Source: Asanoa ferruginea (GTDB lineage: Bacteria > Actinomycetota > Actinomycetes > Mycobacteriales > Micromonosporaceae). Taken from it: DNA of 64,000 nucleotides. How positions within the stretch are numbered: the first letter of the stretch is position 1; every line of letters begins with the position of its first letter. This document shows positions 44,471 to 53,660 of the stretch, one piece after another. The translations under genes and the position numbers were made by a program. Below the pieces are notes generated by a model. The model worked only from the letters and a program-made list of their open reading frames with translations. It was not told the origin of the DNA and did not search any database. The stretch is taken from assembly GCF_003387075.1 (NCBI RefSeq), contig NZ_QUMQ01000001.1, positions 124,001 through 188,000 on the forward strand, written 5' to 3'.

Positions 44471-45124
44471 ATGGATGGCTTTTTCGATTCGCTTGATCCG
44501 TTCATCACGTCGCCGTGGGTCTACGGCGTGGTGTTCGCGCTCGCCGCTCTTGATGCTTTTCTTCCGATTGTTCCCAGCGAAGCCACCCTCATCACCGCTG
44601 GGGTGTTCGCCGCCAGCGGCAAGCCCAACGTCCTGCTGATCATCCTGGCCGGCGGCGCGGGCGCGATGCTCGGCGATCACATCTCGTATCTCATCGGCCG
44701 GGCCGGTGGCGAGAACGTCATCCGGCGGATACCCGAGGGCACCCGGCGGGCCAGGACGTTCGAGCGGGTCCAGCACCTGCTCTTCGCACACGGCGGGATC
44801 GCCCTGGTGATCGCCCGTTACATCCCGGGCGGGCGCACAGCGATCACGCTGACCACCGGCGCGATCCGGTATCCGCGGCGGCGGTTCACCGCCTTCGACG
44901 CGCTGGCCTGCTTCTCCTGGGCCGCGTACACCACGCTGCTCGGCTTTGTCGGTGGGTCGGCCTTCCAGGACCATCCGCTGCAGGGGCTGGCGCTGGGGTT
45001 CGGGATCGCACTGGTCCTCGCGGGGGTCGCCGAGCTGATCCAGTGGCTGCGGCACCGCCGGCGGACGCCGCGGACTCCGCCGCCCGAGCCCGAGAAGGTC
45101 GGCGTCGGGAGCGATCGCGAGTAA
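44471..45124 (+). CDS. DedA family membrane protein
   Basis: A 217-residue DedA (SNARE-associated/VTT) protein. DAFLPIVPSEATLITAGVFAA and GAGAMLGDHISYLIGRAGG form the first re-entrant half, and VIARYIPGGRTAITLTTGA is the conserved second half with its Arg and Gly. DedA proteins flip or scramble undecaprenyl phosphate or other lipids and support membrane potential. A Pro/Arg tail ends the protein. It is followed at once by a strong terminator. Confidence 0.88.
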   Translation: MDGFFDSLDPFITSPWVYGVVFALAALDAFLPIVPSEATLITAGVFAASGKPNVLLIILAGGAGAMLGDHISYLIGRAGGENVIRRIPEGTRRARTFERVQHLLFAHGGIALVIARYIPGGRTAITLTTGAIRYPRRRFTAFDALACFSWAAYTTLLGFVGGSAFQDHPLQGLALGFGIALVLAGVAELIQWLRHRRRTPRTPPPEPEKVGVGSDRE

Positions 45125-45129
45125 AGAGT

Positions 45130-45157
45130 GCGGCCCGGGCCAGAAGGCCCGGGCCGC
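45130..45157. terminator. Perfect bidirectional hairpin
   Basis: GCGGCCCGGGCC (45130-45141) pairs fully with GGCCCGGGCCGC (45146-45157) around AGAA. It sits between the convergent DedA and acyl-CoA dehydrogenase genes and could end both transcripts. Confidence 0.85.
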
Positions 45158-45163
45158 GACGAA

Positions 45164-47128
45164 CTAGGACATCGGTGGGATCCGGCGGCGGACGTCTTCG
45201 GCCGTCGACGGGCCCGGCTTCCAGTTGGCCACCCAGGGCTGGTCGCCCTTCGGGTGCATCACGCCCTCCTCCAGCCACGCGTAGCGGCCGTCGAGGATGC
45301 GCTTCGCGGCCTTCACGTCGACCGCGTCGGTGTTGTCCCACAGCGCCGTGAACAGCGCCTCGGCGCGAACCCGGGCCTGGCGGCAGAACAGGTCGGCCAA
45401 CTCCATGCCCTCGGGGCGGTCATCGCTCTCGGCGGTGGCCCGCACGCAGACCGACGCCATCGCGAACAACTCCGCGCCGATGTCGACGATCCGGCCCAGG
45501 AAGACCTCGCGGTCCTCCATCCGGGCCTGCCAGCGCGACATGCCGTAGAAGGTCGACCGGGCCAGCTTGCGGGCCGCCCGCTCGACGTAGCGCAGGTGGT
45601 GCGCCAGCGGGCCGTATTCGTTGAACGCACTCGGGTTCTGGCCCTTGCCGACCGCGAGGCCGGGCAGCCACTTGGCGTAGAACGCCGTCGCCCGGGCGCC
45701 GGCCTTCGCCTTGCGGCCCAGATCGGCCTTGGGGTCGATGATGTCGCCGGCCACCGAGAGGTGGGCGTCGACGGCCTCGCGGGCGATCAGCAGGTGCATG
45801 ATCTCCGTCGAGCCCTCGAAGATCCGGTTGATCCGCAGGTCGCGCAGGATCTGCTCGGTCGCGGCCGGGCGCTCGCCCCGGGCCGCCAGCGAGTCGGCGG
45901 TCTCGTAGCCGCGGCCGCCGCGGATCTGGACCAACTCGTCGGCGATCTTCCAGGCCATCTCGCTCGCGTAGAGCTTGACCAGCGCCGCCTCGATGCGGAT
46001 GTCGTTGCGGTCGTCGTCGGCCAGCATGCAGCACAGGTTGAGCATCGTCTCCATGCCGTAGGTGGTCGCCGCCATGAAGGCCAGCTTCGACGCGATCGCC
46101 TCGTGGTCACCGACCGGACGGCCCCACTGCACGCGGTCGGCGGACCACTCGCGGGCCACGTTGAGCGACCACTTGCCGGCGCCGACGCACATCGCGGGCA
46201 GCGACAGCCGGCCGGTGTTGAGGGTGGTCAGCGCGATCTTCAGGCCGCGACCCTCACCGCCGATGATCTGATCCGCGGGCACGAACACGTCGTGGAAGCG
46301 GGTGACGCTGTTTTCCAGGCCGCGCAGGCCGAGGAAGTTGTTGCGCCGCTCGACCGTGATGCCGGGCGAGTCGCCCTCGACCACGAACGCCGTGATGCCG
46401 CCGCGCCGGCCCTCCGACTTGGGCACCCGGGCCATCACCACGAGCAGCGTCGCGACCGTGCCGTTGGTGGCCCAGAGCTTGACGCCGTTGAGCCGGTAGC
46501 CGCCCTCGACCGGCTCGGCGATGGTGCCGAGGCGGGCCGGGTCGGAGCCGACGTCGGGCTCGGTGAGCAGGAACGCGGACACCTCGCCGCCGGCGAGCCG
46601 GGGCAGGTAGCGGCGCTTCTGCTCGGCGGTGCCGAACAGCTTGAGCGGCTGCGGCACGCCGATCGACTGGTGCGCCGAGAGCAGCGCGCCGATCGCCGGG
46701 CTGACCGAGCCGACCAGCATCAGGCTGCGGCCGTAGTCGAGGTTGGTCAGGCCGAGACCGCCGTATTTCTCGTCGATCTTCATGCCGAACGCGCCGAGCC
46801 GGGCGAGGTTGTGGAAGACCTCGTCGGGGATCCGGTTGTCGCGTTCGATCGCGGCCCCGTCGACCTCGTTGCGCACGTACGCGTTGAGCTTCTTGAGGAA
46901 TTCCTCGCCCTTGGCCGTGCGGATCGGGTCGGGCTGCGGCCACGGGTCGATCAGGTCGAGCCGCAGCCGGCCGAGGAAGAGTTCCTTGCCGAAGCTGGGC
47001 TTGGTCCAGTCGGTTTCCCGGGACGCCTCGGCGACCTCACGGGACTCCTGGTAGGACACCGTGCCGGCCTCCTCGGGGAGCATCCCGGCGCCATCCGCCT
47101 CGGAAGGCCTGTCCTGCGTCGTCGTCAC
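45164..47128 (-). CDS. Acyl-CoA dehydrogenase family protein (VLCAD/ACAD9-like, long form)
   Basis: A 654-residue flavoenzyme for the first step of fatty acid beta-oxidation. Residues ~80-420 form the usual three-part ACAD fold (GMKIDEKYGGLGLTNLDYG, FLLTEPDVGSDPARLGTIA, VKLWATNGTVATLLVVMAR). RGGRGYE and the catalytic-base segment INRIFEGSTEIMHLL follow near 425-475. The ~180 extra C-terminal residues are the second helical domain of VLCAD-type dimers, which bind membrane. No partner beta-oxidation genes are adjacent. Confidence 0.88.
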   Translation of the reverse strand: MTTTQDRPSEADGAGMLPEEAGTVSYQESREVAEASRETDWTKPSFGKELFLGRLRLDLIDPWPQPDPIRTAKGEEFLKKLNAYVRNEVDGAAIERDNRIPDEVFHNLARLGAFGMKIDEKYGGLGLTNLDYGRSLMLVGSVSPAIGALLSAHQSIGVPQPLKLFGTAEQKRRYLPRLAGGEVSAFLLTEPDVGSDPARLGTIAEPVEGGYRLNGVKLWATNGTVATLLVVMARVPKSEGRRGGITAFVVEGDSPGITVERRNNFLGLRGLENSVTRFHDVFVPADQIIGGEGRGLKIALTTLNTGRLSLPAMCVGAGKWSLNVAREWSADRVQWGRPVGDHEAIASKLAFMAATTYGMETMLNLCCMLADDDRNDIRIEAALVKLYASEMAWKIADELVQIRGGRGYETADSLAARGERPAATEQILRDLRINRIFEGSTEIMHLLIAREAVDAHLSVAGDIIDPKADLGRKAKAGARATAFYAKWLPGLAVGKGQNPSAFNEYGPLAHHLRYVERAARKLARSTFYGMSRWQARMEDREVFLGRIVDIGAELFAMASVCVRATAESDDRPEGMELADLFCRQARVRAEALFTALWDNTDAVDVKAAKRILDGRYAWLEEGVMHPKGDQPWVANWKPGPSTAEDVRRRIPPMS

Positions 47129-47183
47129 GGCTTCCCCCTTTGTCCGGGCTGGGCTGTGCTGTTACTGACGGTACCGCGCTTTG

Positions 47184-47723
47184 TTACTCGTCGGTAGGCT
47201 TCTCGAAGTCCTCCGGATGCTCTCGGCGCCGGGTCATCTCCGATTCCGTCTCGTCCGGCTCACCCCAGTCTCGCCTTGACCAGGGCAGCGCCGCCCAGAA
47301 AGCGATAAAGAAGAGGGCGGTGATGCCGCTGAGGGTCAGCGCGATCGTGCGCGACAGCACGAAGTCGGTGATCAGCAGTACCGAACTGACGATCGCGATG
47401 AACAGGAAGAACAGCCCGCCGGTGGCCATCCGGTGACCGAAGCGCACGAGTTCCGGCTTGCGCCCCTGGCGGAACAGGGCCTGATGGAAGGCGACCGGCG
47501 CGATGATCATCGCGGTGGCGGCCGCCGCCGACAGCAGCGAGACCACGTAGACGTCGCGCTGGAACTCGCTCGTCTTCGGGAAGCCGTTGCTGAACGGCAG
47601 CGTGAGCAGGAACGCGAAGAGGATCTGGACGCCCGTCTGCGCGACCCGCAACTCCTGTAGCAGATCGCCGAAGTTGCGGTCCCACCGCTGCTTCGGTGTC
47701 TCCTTGGGTTGCTCGTGCGCCAT
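47184..47723 (-). CDS. DUF6328-like membrane protein
   Basis: A 179-residue protein beginning ETPKQRWDRNFGDLLQELRV and continuing AQTGVQILFAFLLTLPF, the start I associate with DUF6328. It has four membrane segments, ending with ALTLSGITALFFIAFWAALP, and an acidic/basic cytosolic tail (TESEMTRRREHPEDFEKP). These proteins are widespread in actinobacteria with no assigned function. It lies 55 bp upstream of the acyl-CoA dehydrogenase gene on the same strand. Confidence 0.75.
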   Translation of the reverse strand: MAHEQPKETPKQRWDRNFGDLLQELRVAQTGVQILFAFLLTLPFSNGFPKTSEFQRDVYVVSLLSAAAATAMIIAPVAFHQALFRQGRKPELVRFGHRMATGGLFFLFIAIVSSVLLITDFVLSRTIALTLSGITALFFIAFWAALPWSRRDWGEPDETESEMTRRREHPEDFEKPTDE

Positions 47724-47816
47724 GCGGGCTCCTTCGGATGAGTCTCATCGTGGCGGGTCGACCGGCCGGTCCGCGGTCATTTCCCGCACGGGCTCCGCAC
47801 GAAACGCGAGATCCGA

Positions 47817-48419
47817 TCAGCTCAGCCGGGCGACGACCTTTCTGAGTTGGTCGGCGTAGCGCTCGCGGAACTCCGGGGAGTCGGCCGCCAGACCGGTGAA
47901 GTCGGCGGCGAAGTGGGCCAGCAGGGTGGGCGCCAGGGTCGCCCCGAACAGCAGCAGCATCAGGAACGCCGGGTCCAGGTCGGGCGCGATCTCGCCGGCC
48001 GCCTGGCGCTGGCGCAGGTCATCGACCATCGCCTGCCGGAACTGCTGCTCCCCCTCGGCCTGGTCGCCCTCGAGCGCCTGCCAGACCAGCAGCCGGACCC
48101 AGTGTCGCTGCGCCTGGCTCACGTCGGCGAACGCGGTGATCACGTCGGCGAGCGCGGCATCCGGCTGGTTGACGCCGGCGCTCAGGGCACGCCAACGCTC
48201 GGTAAGGGCCCGATAGAGCCCTTCCTTCCCGTCGAAGTAGTAGGAGATCAACTGCTGGTTGACGCCGGCCCGGCGGGCGATCGCACCGACCCGGGCGCCG
48301 GCGAACCCGTGCTCGCCGAACTCGACCAGGGCCGCGTCGAGGATCCGTTCCCGGGTGCGCTCGGCGTCGCGCTTGCGTTCGGCACCGGACGGGGACCGTC
48401 GGGCGGTGGTCTCAGCCAT
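47817..48419 (-). CDS. TetR family regulator
   Basis: A 200-residue repressor. The helix-turn-helix is RILDAALVEFGEHGFAGARV with AIARRAGVNQQLISYYFDGKEGLY, and residues ~80-200 are a helical ligand domain of the TetR_C type. ATG 48419 is chosen because starts upstream would translate the promoter region. It is divergent from a flavin monooxygenase gene with a 64-bp gap holding a GTCACT/AGTGAC inverted repeat, so it most likely represses that gene and itself. Confidence 0.88.
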   Translation of the reverse strand: MAETTARRSPSGAERKRDAERTRERILDAALVEFGEHGFAGARVGAIARRAGVNQQLISYYFDGKEGLYRALTERWRALSAGVNQPDAALADVITAFADVSQAQRHWVRLLVWQALEGDQAEGEQQFRQAMVDDLRQRQAAGEIAPDLDPAFLMLLLFGATLAPTLLAHFAADFTGLAADSPEFRERYADQLRKVVARLS

Positions 48420-48456
48420 GCCGATGAGCGTATCAATCAAACAGATGGTTGACAGA

Positions 48457-48474
48457 GTCACTTGTACGAGTGAC
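48457..48474. promoter_or_regulatory. Inverted repeat in a divergent TetR/monooxygenase promoter
   Basis: GTCACT (48457-48462) faces AGTGAC (48469-48474) around TGTACG, a form typical of TetR operators. A plus-strand TTGACA (48449-48454) overlaps its edge and could be the -35 of the monooxygenase promoter, which would be blocked by binding. Confidence 0.65.
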
Positions 48475-48483
48475 GCTGGGAGC

Positions 48484-49707
48484 ATGACGAACTTCTCCGT
48501 AGCGGTCATCGGCGGCGGCATCGGCGGCCTCGCCCTCGCACACGGCCTGCGCCGGGCCGGCGTCGAGGTCGACGTCTACGAGCGCACTCTCGAACGCACC
48601 GACTGGCTCCAGGGCTATCGCATCCACATCAACCCGGCCGGCGCCCGCGCCCTGCACGACTGCCTGCCACCGGCAAACTGGCAGTCGTTCCTGGACACGG
48701 TCTCGACCAGCGACGGCGGTTTCGGCTTCCTCACCGACCGCGGCACCGACCTGATCGCCTTCACCGACGCCGAGATCAACGACCCGAGCGCGGCACCACC
48801 CGACCGGCACTACGGCGTCAGCCGCATCCTGCTGCGCGAGACCCTGCTCGCGGGCCTCGACGAGGTCGTGCATCTGGGCAGAACCTTCATCGGGTACGAC
48901 CTGTCCGGCGACCGCGTCACGGCCCGATTCGCCGACGGCAGCACGGCGACCGCCGACGTGCTGATCGGCGCGGACGGCGCCAATTCACGGGTTCGCGGTC
49001 AACTGCTCCCCCACGCGCGCCGGCTCGACACCGGCGTGGTCGCGGTGGCCGGGCGGCATCCGCTCACCCCTTCGTCGGCGCTTCCCGCTGTCCTGACCGA
49101 CCGCACCAACCTGGTCGTGCCGCGCGGGCGGGGCTCGCTGTTCACCTCGGTCTGGCGGCGAGGTGCTGGGGACAGCACCGACTACGCGATCTGGGGCTTC
49201 TCCGACGCCGCCGAGCGCTTTCCGTCCGACGTGGACAAGCTGGACGGCGCGGCGTTGCGGCAGCTTGTGGTCGACCGTCTCGAAGGGTGGTCGCCGGACT
49301 TCGGGCGGCTGGTCGAGGGCAGCGACGTCTCGACCGTCAATGCGTTACGCGTCAAGAGTGCGGCTCCGGTCGACCCGTGGCCCAGCGGTCGGGTCACCCT
49401 GCTCGGCGACGCGATCCACAACATGACGCCGATGGCGGGGGTCGGCGCCAACACCGCGCTGCGCGACGCCGACCTGCTGCGCCGCGAGTTGGCCGCGGCC
49501 GGGTCCGCGGACGTGGTCGCGGCGATCTCCCGGTATGAGCGCGAGATGCTCCGCTACGGCTTCGCCGCGGTGCGGCAGTCGCTGCGCAACGCCGAGCAGG
49601 CCGCGCACTCAACCACGCTGGGTCGGGCGGCCTTCCGCACGGTCCTGCGCCTGACCGCCGCGGTTCCGCCGATGCGCCGCAGCATGGCGCGAAATCTCGG
49701 CAACTGA
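48484..49707 (+). CDS. FAD-dependent monooxygenase (PHBH/TetX-like)
   Basis: A 407-residue group A flavin monooxygenase. The FAD dinucleotide motif is VAVIGGGIGGLALAHGLRRAG at the start; VLIGADGANSRVRGQL is the DG motif near residue 165, and RVTLLGDAIHNMTPMAGVGA near 310 is the GD motif. A helical tail follows. Substrates of such enzymes include aromatic compounds and antibiotics such as tetracyclines or rifamycins. The divergent TetR gene and its operator suggest ligand-induced expression; the substrate is unknown. Confidence 0.88.
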   Translation: MTNFSVAVIGGGIGGLALAHGLRRAGVEVDVYERTLERTDWLQGYRIHINPAGARALHDCLPPANWQSFLDTVSTSDGGFGFLTDRGTDLIAFTDAEINDPSAAPPDRHYGVSRILLRETLLAGLDEVVHLGRTFIGYDLSGDRVTARFADGSTATADVLIGADGANSRVRGQLLPHARRLDTGVVAVAGRHPLTPSSALPAVLTDRTNLVVPRGRGSLFTSVWRRGAGDSTDYAIWGFSDAAERFPSDVDKLDGAALRQLVVDRLEGWSPDFGRLVEGSDVSTVNALRVKSAAPVDPWPSGRVTLLGDAIHNMTPMAGVGANTALRDADLLRRELAAAGSADVVAAISRYEREMLRYGFAAVRQSLRNAEQAAHSTTLGRAAFRTVLRLTAAVPPMRRSMARNLGN

Positions 49708-49710
49708 ACG

Positions 49711-49765
49711 GCGAGCAACGTGGCACCCGCGGCCCTTCGCCGCGAGCAACGCGCGACACCCGCGG
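49711..49765. repeat. Imperfect tandem repeat after the monooxygenase gene
   Basis: GCGAGCAACG occurs at 49711-49720 and 49742-49751, each followed by CACCCGCGG (49724-49732 and 49757-49765). The copies differ by two bases in spacing. It fills most of the 109-bp gap between convergent genes and may act as a terminator region, since its GC-rich parts can also pair. Confidence 0.45.
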
Positions 49766-49816
49766 GCCGCGGCAGCCGGGATTCCTGGCGCCGCGCCATG
49801 ACCGGCGGGGCGGGAG

Positions 49817-50626
49817 CTAGTCGCGGTTGTCGGTCATCCAGCGTTCGGCGAAGTCGACCGCCGCGCGTTGTGACATCAGGCGGGACAGGGCGCCGCCGAC
49901 GCGGCCCGTGCGGGTCGCGCCGGTCGCGTCGAAGTCGGCGCCGAGCAGCTCGAAGTCGCCCTCGTCGAGGTCGACGTCGTCCCACCAGACCCATTCGCGG
50001 CCGCCGTCGGCGGTCTGCACCGCCGCGCCCAGCCGGGCTGCCGGTGGCGCCGGCCGGCGGTATTCGGCCAGGTGCAGCGACGTGTTGGAGTCGTGGCCGA
50101 CGCCGAGCAGCAGCACGTCGCCGTCGAGGCCGTAGATCTTGCCCAGCGGCGAGTCCGGGCCGAGCATCGCGGCGCGCGGCTGGCCGTAGACGACCTCCTG
50201 GGCCAGCCGGCCCAGCGCGGCGAACGAGACCTGCGGGTGGTCGCTGCGCTGCGCGCCCGGCCAGGTGCGGACCACCTCGGCGATCGCGCCCATCCAGCGG
50301 CTCGGCGTCACCGCCGGGTCGAAACCGGGCATGTTCTCCCGGATCACCGACCACCAACCAGGGGGTACGGGCGGGTTCTGCCACTCGGCCGGGTCGGAGT
50401 TGTCGGGCGTGTGGGTCGGCACCACCAGCGTGCCGTCGGGGCCGAGCGCGTCGCGCAGCGCGAGCACCATCGCGTGCGGCCCGCCGGCCACGAAACCGAC
50501 CGGCTTGAGCGAGGCGTGCACCAGCAGCGTCGAACCGGGCCGCACACCGAGCGCGGCCAGGTCGGCGGCGAGCGACTCGCGCGTGTGTGGCATCCGCTCG
50601 GCGGCGTCGGCGGGGTGGTTGGTCAT
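49817..50626 (-). CDS. AAC(3)-family N-acetyltransferase
   Basis: A 269-residue protein of the aminoglycoside 3-N-acetyltransferase family (Antibiotic_NAT). RPGSTLLVHASLKPVGFVAGG, GTLVVPTHTPDNSDPAEW, SDHPQVSFAALG and LLLGVGHDSNTSLHLAEYR are the expected landmarks with active-site His, Ser and Asp/Glu. Family members transfer acetyl from acetyl-CoA to amino groups, but many chromosomal copies in actinomycetes do not confer resistance. Its ATG overlaps the stop of the alpha/beta hydrolase gene by ATGA. Confidence 0.88.
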   Translation of the reverse strand: MTNHPADAAERMPHTRESLAADLAALGVRPGSTLLVHASLKPVGFVAGGPHAMVLALRDALGPDGTLVVPTHTPDNSDPAEWQNPPVPPGWWSVIRENMPGFDPAVTPSRWMGAIAEVVRTWPGAQRSDHPQVSFAALGRLAQEVVYGQPRAAMLGPDSPLGKIYGLDGDVLLLGVGHDSNTSLHLAEYRRPAPPAARLGAAVQTADGGREWVWWDDVDLDEGDFELLGADFDATGATRTGRVGGALSRLMSQRAAVDFAERWMTDNRD

Positions 50627-51447
50627 GCGGCGTCCGCGATGCGGGCCAGGATCGCCTGGGCGAGCACCTCCGGCTGCGCGTCGGTGACCCAGTGGTCGAC
50701 GCCGGGCAGCGGCACGAAGCGGTAGTCGCCGGTCACCTGGTCGCTGGCCGCGGCCGCCGTGGCCGGGGCCACCGCGGTGTCCCGGTCGCCCCACACAAAC
50801 GTCGTCGGCCGGGCGACCGGACCGACCTTGACCAGGTCTTCGAGCACCAGCGCGCGATACCAGTTGAGCGTCGCCGTCAGCGCGCCCGGCTCGAGCAACG
50901 CCGCGGCGTACACCTCGAGCCGGTCACCGACCCCGTCGAGCACCTTGCGCAGGCCGGCGCCGCCGTCGCGGGAGAGCACGTGCTCGGCCTTCCCGGCCAT
51001 CCGGAACAGGTCGATGTATGACGAGCGGCGCTGCTGTTCGGGGTCGCTGAGCAGGGCCTGACCGAACGCGGCCGGGTGCGGCACGGAAACTGCGGTCAGC
51101 GAGCGGACCCGCTCCGGGTGCTCGGCGGCCAACTGCCAGGAGACCAGCGCACCGAAGTCGTGCCCGACCAGGTCGGCGCGGCCGCCGGCCAGCTCGTCGA
51201 CGAACGCGGCCGCGTCGGCGACGCACTCGGCCATCCGGTAGGCGTCGACGCCGGAGGGCCGCGCCCCGGCGGTGTAGCCGCGCTGGTCGACCGCGAACGT
51301 GCGCAGCCCGGCGGCGTTGAGGTAGGGCGTGACGTCGTCCCAGCTGTGCCGGTTGACCGGGAACCCGTGCAGGAGGATCACCGGCGGGCCGCCCGGCGGA
51401 CCACCCTCGGTGACTTCGAACGTCAGCCCCCGCGTCTCGATCCGCAT
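50623..51447 (-). CDS. Alpha/beta hydrolase (epoxide hydrolase/dehalogenase-like)
   Basis: A 274-residue alpha/beta hydrolase. The oxyanion motif is VILLHGFPVNRHSWDDV, the nucleophile elbow is VGHDFGALVSW with Asp rather than Ser, and the terminal His is in GVDHWVTDAQ. An Asp nucleophile indicates the epoxide hydrolase/haloalkane dehalogenase branch, since esterases use Ser. FVWGDRDTAV holds the acid. It is coupled to the acetyltransferase gene and divergent from the riboswitch-controlled ykoE operon. Confidence 0.86.
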   Translation of the reverse strand: MRIETRGLTFEVTEGGPPGGPPVILLHGFPVNRHSWDDVTPYLNAAGLRTFAVDQRGYTAGARPSGVDAYRMAECVADAAAFVDELAGGRADLVGHDFGALVSWQLAAEHPERVRSLTAVSVPHPAAFGQALLSDPEQQRRSSYIDLFRMAGKAEHVLSRDGGAGLRKVLDGVGDRLEVYAAALLEPGALTATLNWYRALVLEDLVKVGPVARPTTFVWGDRDTAVAPATAAAASDQVTGDYRFVPLPGVDHWVTDAQPEVLAQAILARIADAA

Positions 51448-51503
51448 GCGCGCGAGCGTACCGCCGTAACCCGGTGTTAGCCTGGTGGAACAACTTCACA
51501 TCC

Positions 51504-51586
<83 letters not shown>

Positions 51587-51670
51587 CGGTCTTCTCCAGC
51601 CGCGCCATGTTCGATCCATTGGGCATGGCGTGCGTCTTCTCCTGGTTCACCGAACTGGGAGGGCACCACC

Positions 51671-52252
51671 ATGACCAACACCGTCAACCGATGGCGAACC
51701 GTCGACATCGTGGTCGGCGCCGTTCTGGGCGTCGCGTTCGGCGTCGTCTTCTGGGCCTGGGGACTGCTCTACAACGGACCGGCCGACGCGATCCCGCTGC
51801 CCGCGCGCACCCTGCTCTACGGCATCTGGCTGCTGCCCGCCGTGCTCGGCGCGCTGGTGATCCGCAAGCCCGGCGCCGCGCTGTTCACCGAGACGGTCGC
51901 CGCGCTGGTCTCGGTCGCCCTGGGCACCGTCTGGGGCTGGATGATCGTGCTACAGGGCCCGCTGGAAGGCCTCGGCGCCGAACTCGTGTTCGCGCTGTTC
52001 GCCTACCGGCTCTACAAGCTGCCGGTGGCGATCCTCGCCGGCGCGGCCGCCGGCCTGGTGGCCGCGGTCTACGACGTCGTCTACTACTACCCCGACATGA
52101 GCTGGGGCAGCTTCCAGCTCCCCTACCTGGCGATCACCACCGCCAGCTCGGCCGTCGTGGCCGGGATCGGGGGTTGGCTGCTGACCCGGGCCCTGGTCAA
52201 CACCGGGGCGCTCGACCGGTTCCCGGCCGGCCGGGAACGCGCGGCGGTCTGA
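51671..52252 (+). CDS. ykoE: ECF transporter S component for thiamine or its precursor
   Basis: A 193-residue integral membrane protein with five or six segments. RWRTVDIVVGAVLGVAFGVVF at the start and the final half with VAAVYDVVYYYPDMSW match YkoE, the substrate-binding component of an ECF importer assigned to thiamine or its pyrimidine precursor HMP. The TPP riboswitch directly upstream and ykoD/ykoC downstream support the assignment. GGGAGG precedes ATG 51671. Confidence 0.92.
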   Translation: MTNTVNRWRTVDIVVGAVLGVAFGVVFWAWGLLYNGPADAIPLPARTLLYGIWLLPAVLGALVIRKPGAALFTETVAALVSVALGTVWGWMIVLQGPLEGLGAELVFALFAYRLYKLPVAILAGAAAGLVAAVYDVVYYYPDMSWGSFQLPYLAITTASSAVVAGIGGWLLTRALVNTGALDRFPAGRERAAV

Positions 52253-52256
52253 GCCG

Positions 52257-53660
52257 TTGAGCGCCGTCGAACTGCGCGGCTTCGGCTGGCGACATGCCGG
52301 CCGCAAGGCGTGGGCGGTACGCGGGGTCGACCTGCGCGTCGAGCGTGGCGAGCGGGTGCTGCTGCTCGGTCCCTCCGGGGCGGGCAAGAGCACCCTGCTG
52401 GCCGCGCTGGCCGGCCTGCTCGCCGACGACTCCGGCGAGCGCGAGGGCACCGCCGAGATCGACGGCCTCGACACCCGCAAGGCCCGCGAGCGGGTCGGCA
52501 TCGTCTTCCAGGACCCGGCGACCCAGCTCGTGATGTCGCGGGTCGGCGACGACGTGGCCTTCGGGCTGGAGAACCGGGCCGTGCCCGCCGAGGAGATCTG
52601 GCCGCGGGTGCGCCAGGCGCTCGGCGCGGTCGGCTTCGGCCACCCGCTGGACCGGCCCACCCACGCGCTCTCCGGCGGCGAGCAGCAGCGGCTGGCGCTG
52701 GCCGGCGTCCTTGCGCTGCGCCCCGACCTGCTGCTCCTCGACGAGCCGACCGCCAACCTCGATCCGGTCGGCGCCGAGCTGGTGCGGGCGTCGCTGCGCG
52801 GTGCGGTGTCCCGGGACACCACGGTGATCATGGTCGAGCACCGGCTGGAGCCGATCGTGCCGTTCGTCGACCGGGTCGTCGTGCTGGCGCCCGGTGGCGG
52901 GGTGGTCGCGTCCGGTCCGCCGGCCGAGGTGTTCGGCTCGCACGGCGCCGCCCTGGCCGCCGACGGGATCTGGGTGCCCGGCCGGCCGCTGCCGCCGCCC
53001 CGCCGGGCGGTCTCCTCCCCCGGCGACGTGCTGATCACGGCGGACCAGGTGGCGCTGGCGCCGCGGCTGGCAGCGACCGACCTGGCCGTACGCACCGGCG
53101 AGGCGCTCGCCGTGCTCGGGCCCAACGGCGCCGGCAAGTCGACCCTGGCCCTGCTGCTCGGCGGGCTCCTCAAACCCACGTCGGGCCGGGTGGTCGCGTC
53201 GTCGGTGCTCGCCGGCGCCGACGCGGCCCGGCCACCGCACCGCTGGCGGGCCACCGACCTGACCGCCCGGATCGGCTCGGTGTTCCAGGACCCGGAGCAC
53301 CAGTTCGTCGCCTCGACCGTCCGCGACGAACTGGCCGTCGGCCCGCGCCGCCTGGGCAGATCGCTGGCGGTCGTCGACGAGTTGCTGGCCCGGCTGCGCC
53401 TCGAGCATCTCGCGCGGGCCAATCCGTACACCCTCAGTGGTGGTGAGGCGCGGCGGCTGAGCGTCGCGACGGCGCTGGCGTCCGCCCCGCGCCTGTTGCT
53501 GCTCGACGAGCCGACCTTCGGACAGGACCGGCGCACCTGGATCGAGCTGGTCGCGCTGCTGGCCGACCTGCGCGACGAGGGGCACGGGGTGCTCGCGGTG
53601 ACGCACGACGCGGCGTTCGTCGACGCGCTCGCCGACCAGCGGCTGGAGCTGACCCGATGA
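52257..53660 (+). CDS. ykoD: ECF transporter ATPase with two ABC domains
   Basis: A 467-residue ATPase made of two fused ABC modules. The first has Walker A GPSGAGKST near residue 40, signature LSGGEQQR near 140 and Walker B LLLLDEPTANLD. The second has GPNGAGKST near 290, LSGGEARR near 395 and LLLLDEPTFGQD. This is the YkoD form, where both ECF A-components are one chain. It starts with TTG four bases after the ykoE stop and powers uptake with YkoC. Confidence 0.93.
   Translation: MSAVELRGFGWRHAGRKAWAVRGVDLRVERGERVLLLGPSGAGKSTLLAALAGLLADDSGEREGTAEIDGLDTRKARERVGIVFQDPATQLVMSRVGDDVAFGLENRAVPAEEIWPRVRQALGAVGFGHPLDRPTHALSGGEQQRLALAGVLALRPDLLLLDEPTANLDPVGAELVRASLRGAVSRDTTVIMVEHRLEPIVPFVDRVVVLAPGGGVVASGPPAEVFGSHGAALAADGIWVPGRPLPPPRRAVSSPGDVLITADQVALAPRLAATDLAVRTGEALAVLGPNGAGKSTLALLLGGLLKPTSGRVVASSVLAGADAARPPHRWRATDLTARIGSVFQDPEHQFVASTVRDELAVGPRRLGRSLAVVDELLARLRLEHLARANPYTLSGGEARRLSVATALASAPRLLLLDEPTFGQDRRTWIELVALLADLRDEGHGVLAVTHDAAFVDALADQRLELTR

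Noticed and set aside
49817-50626. Acquired aminoglycoside resistance gene
   Set aside because: Composition is host-like, there is no mobile element, and it is coupled to a hydrolase gene. Family membership alone does not show resistance.
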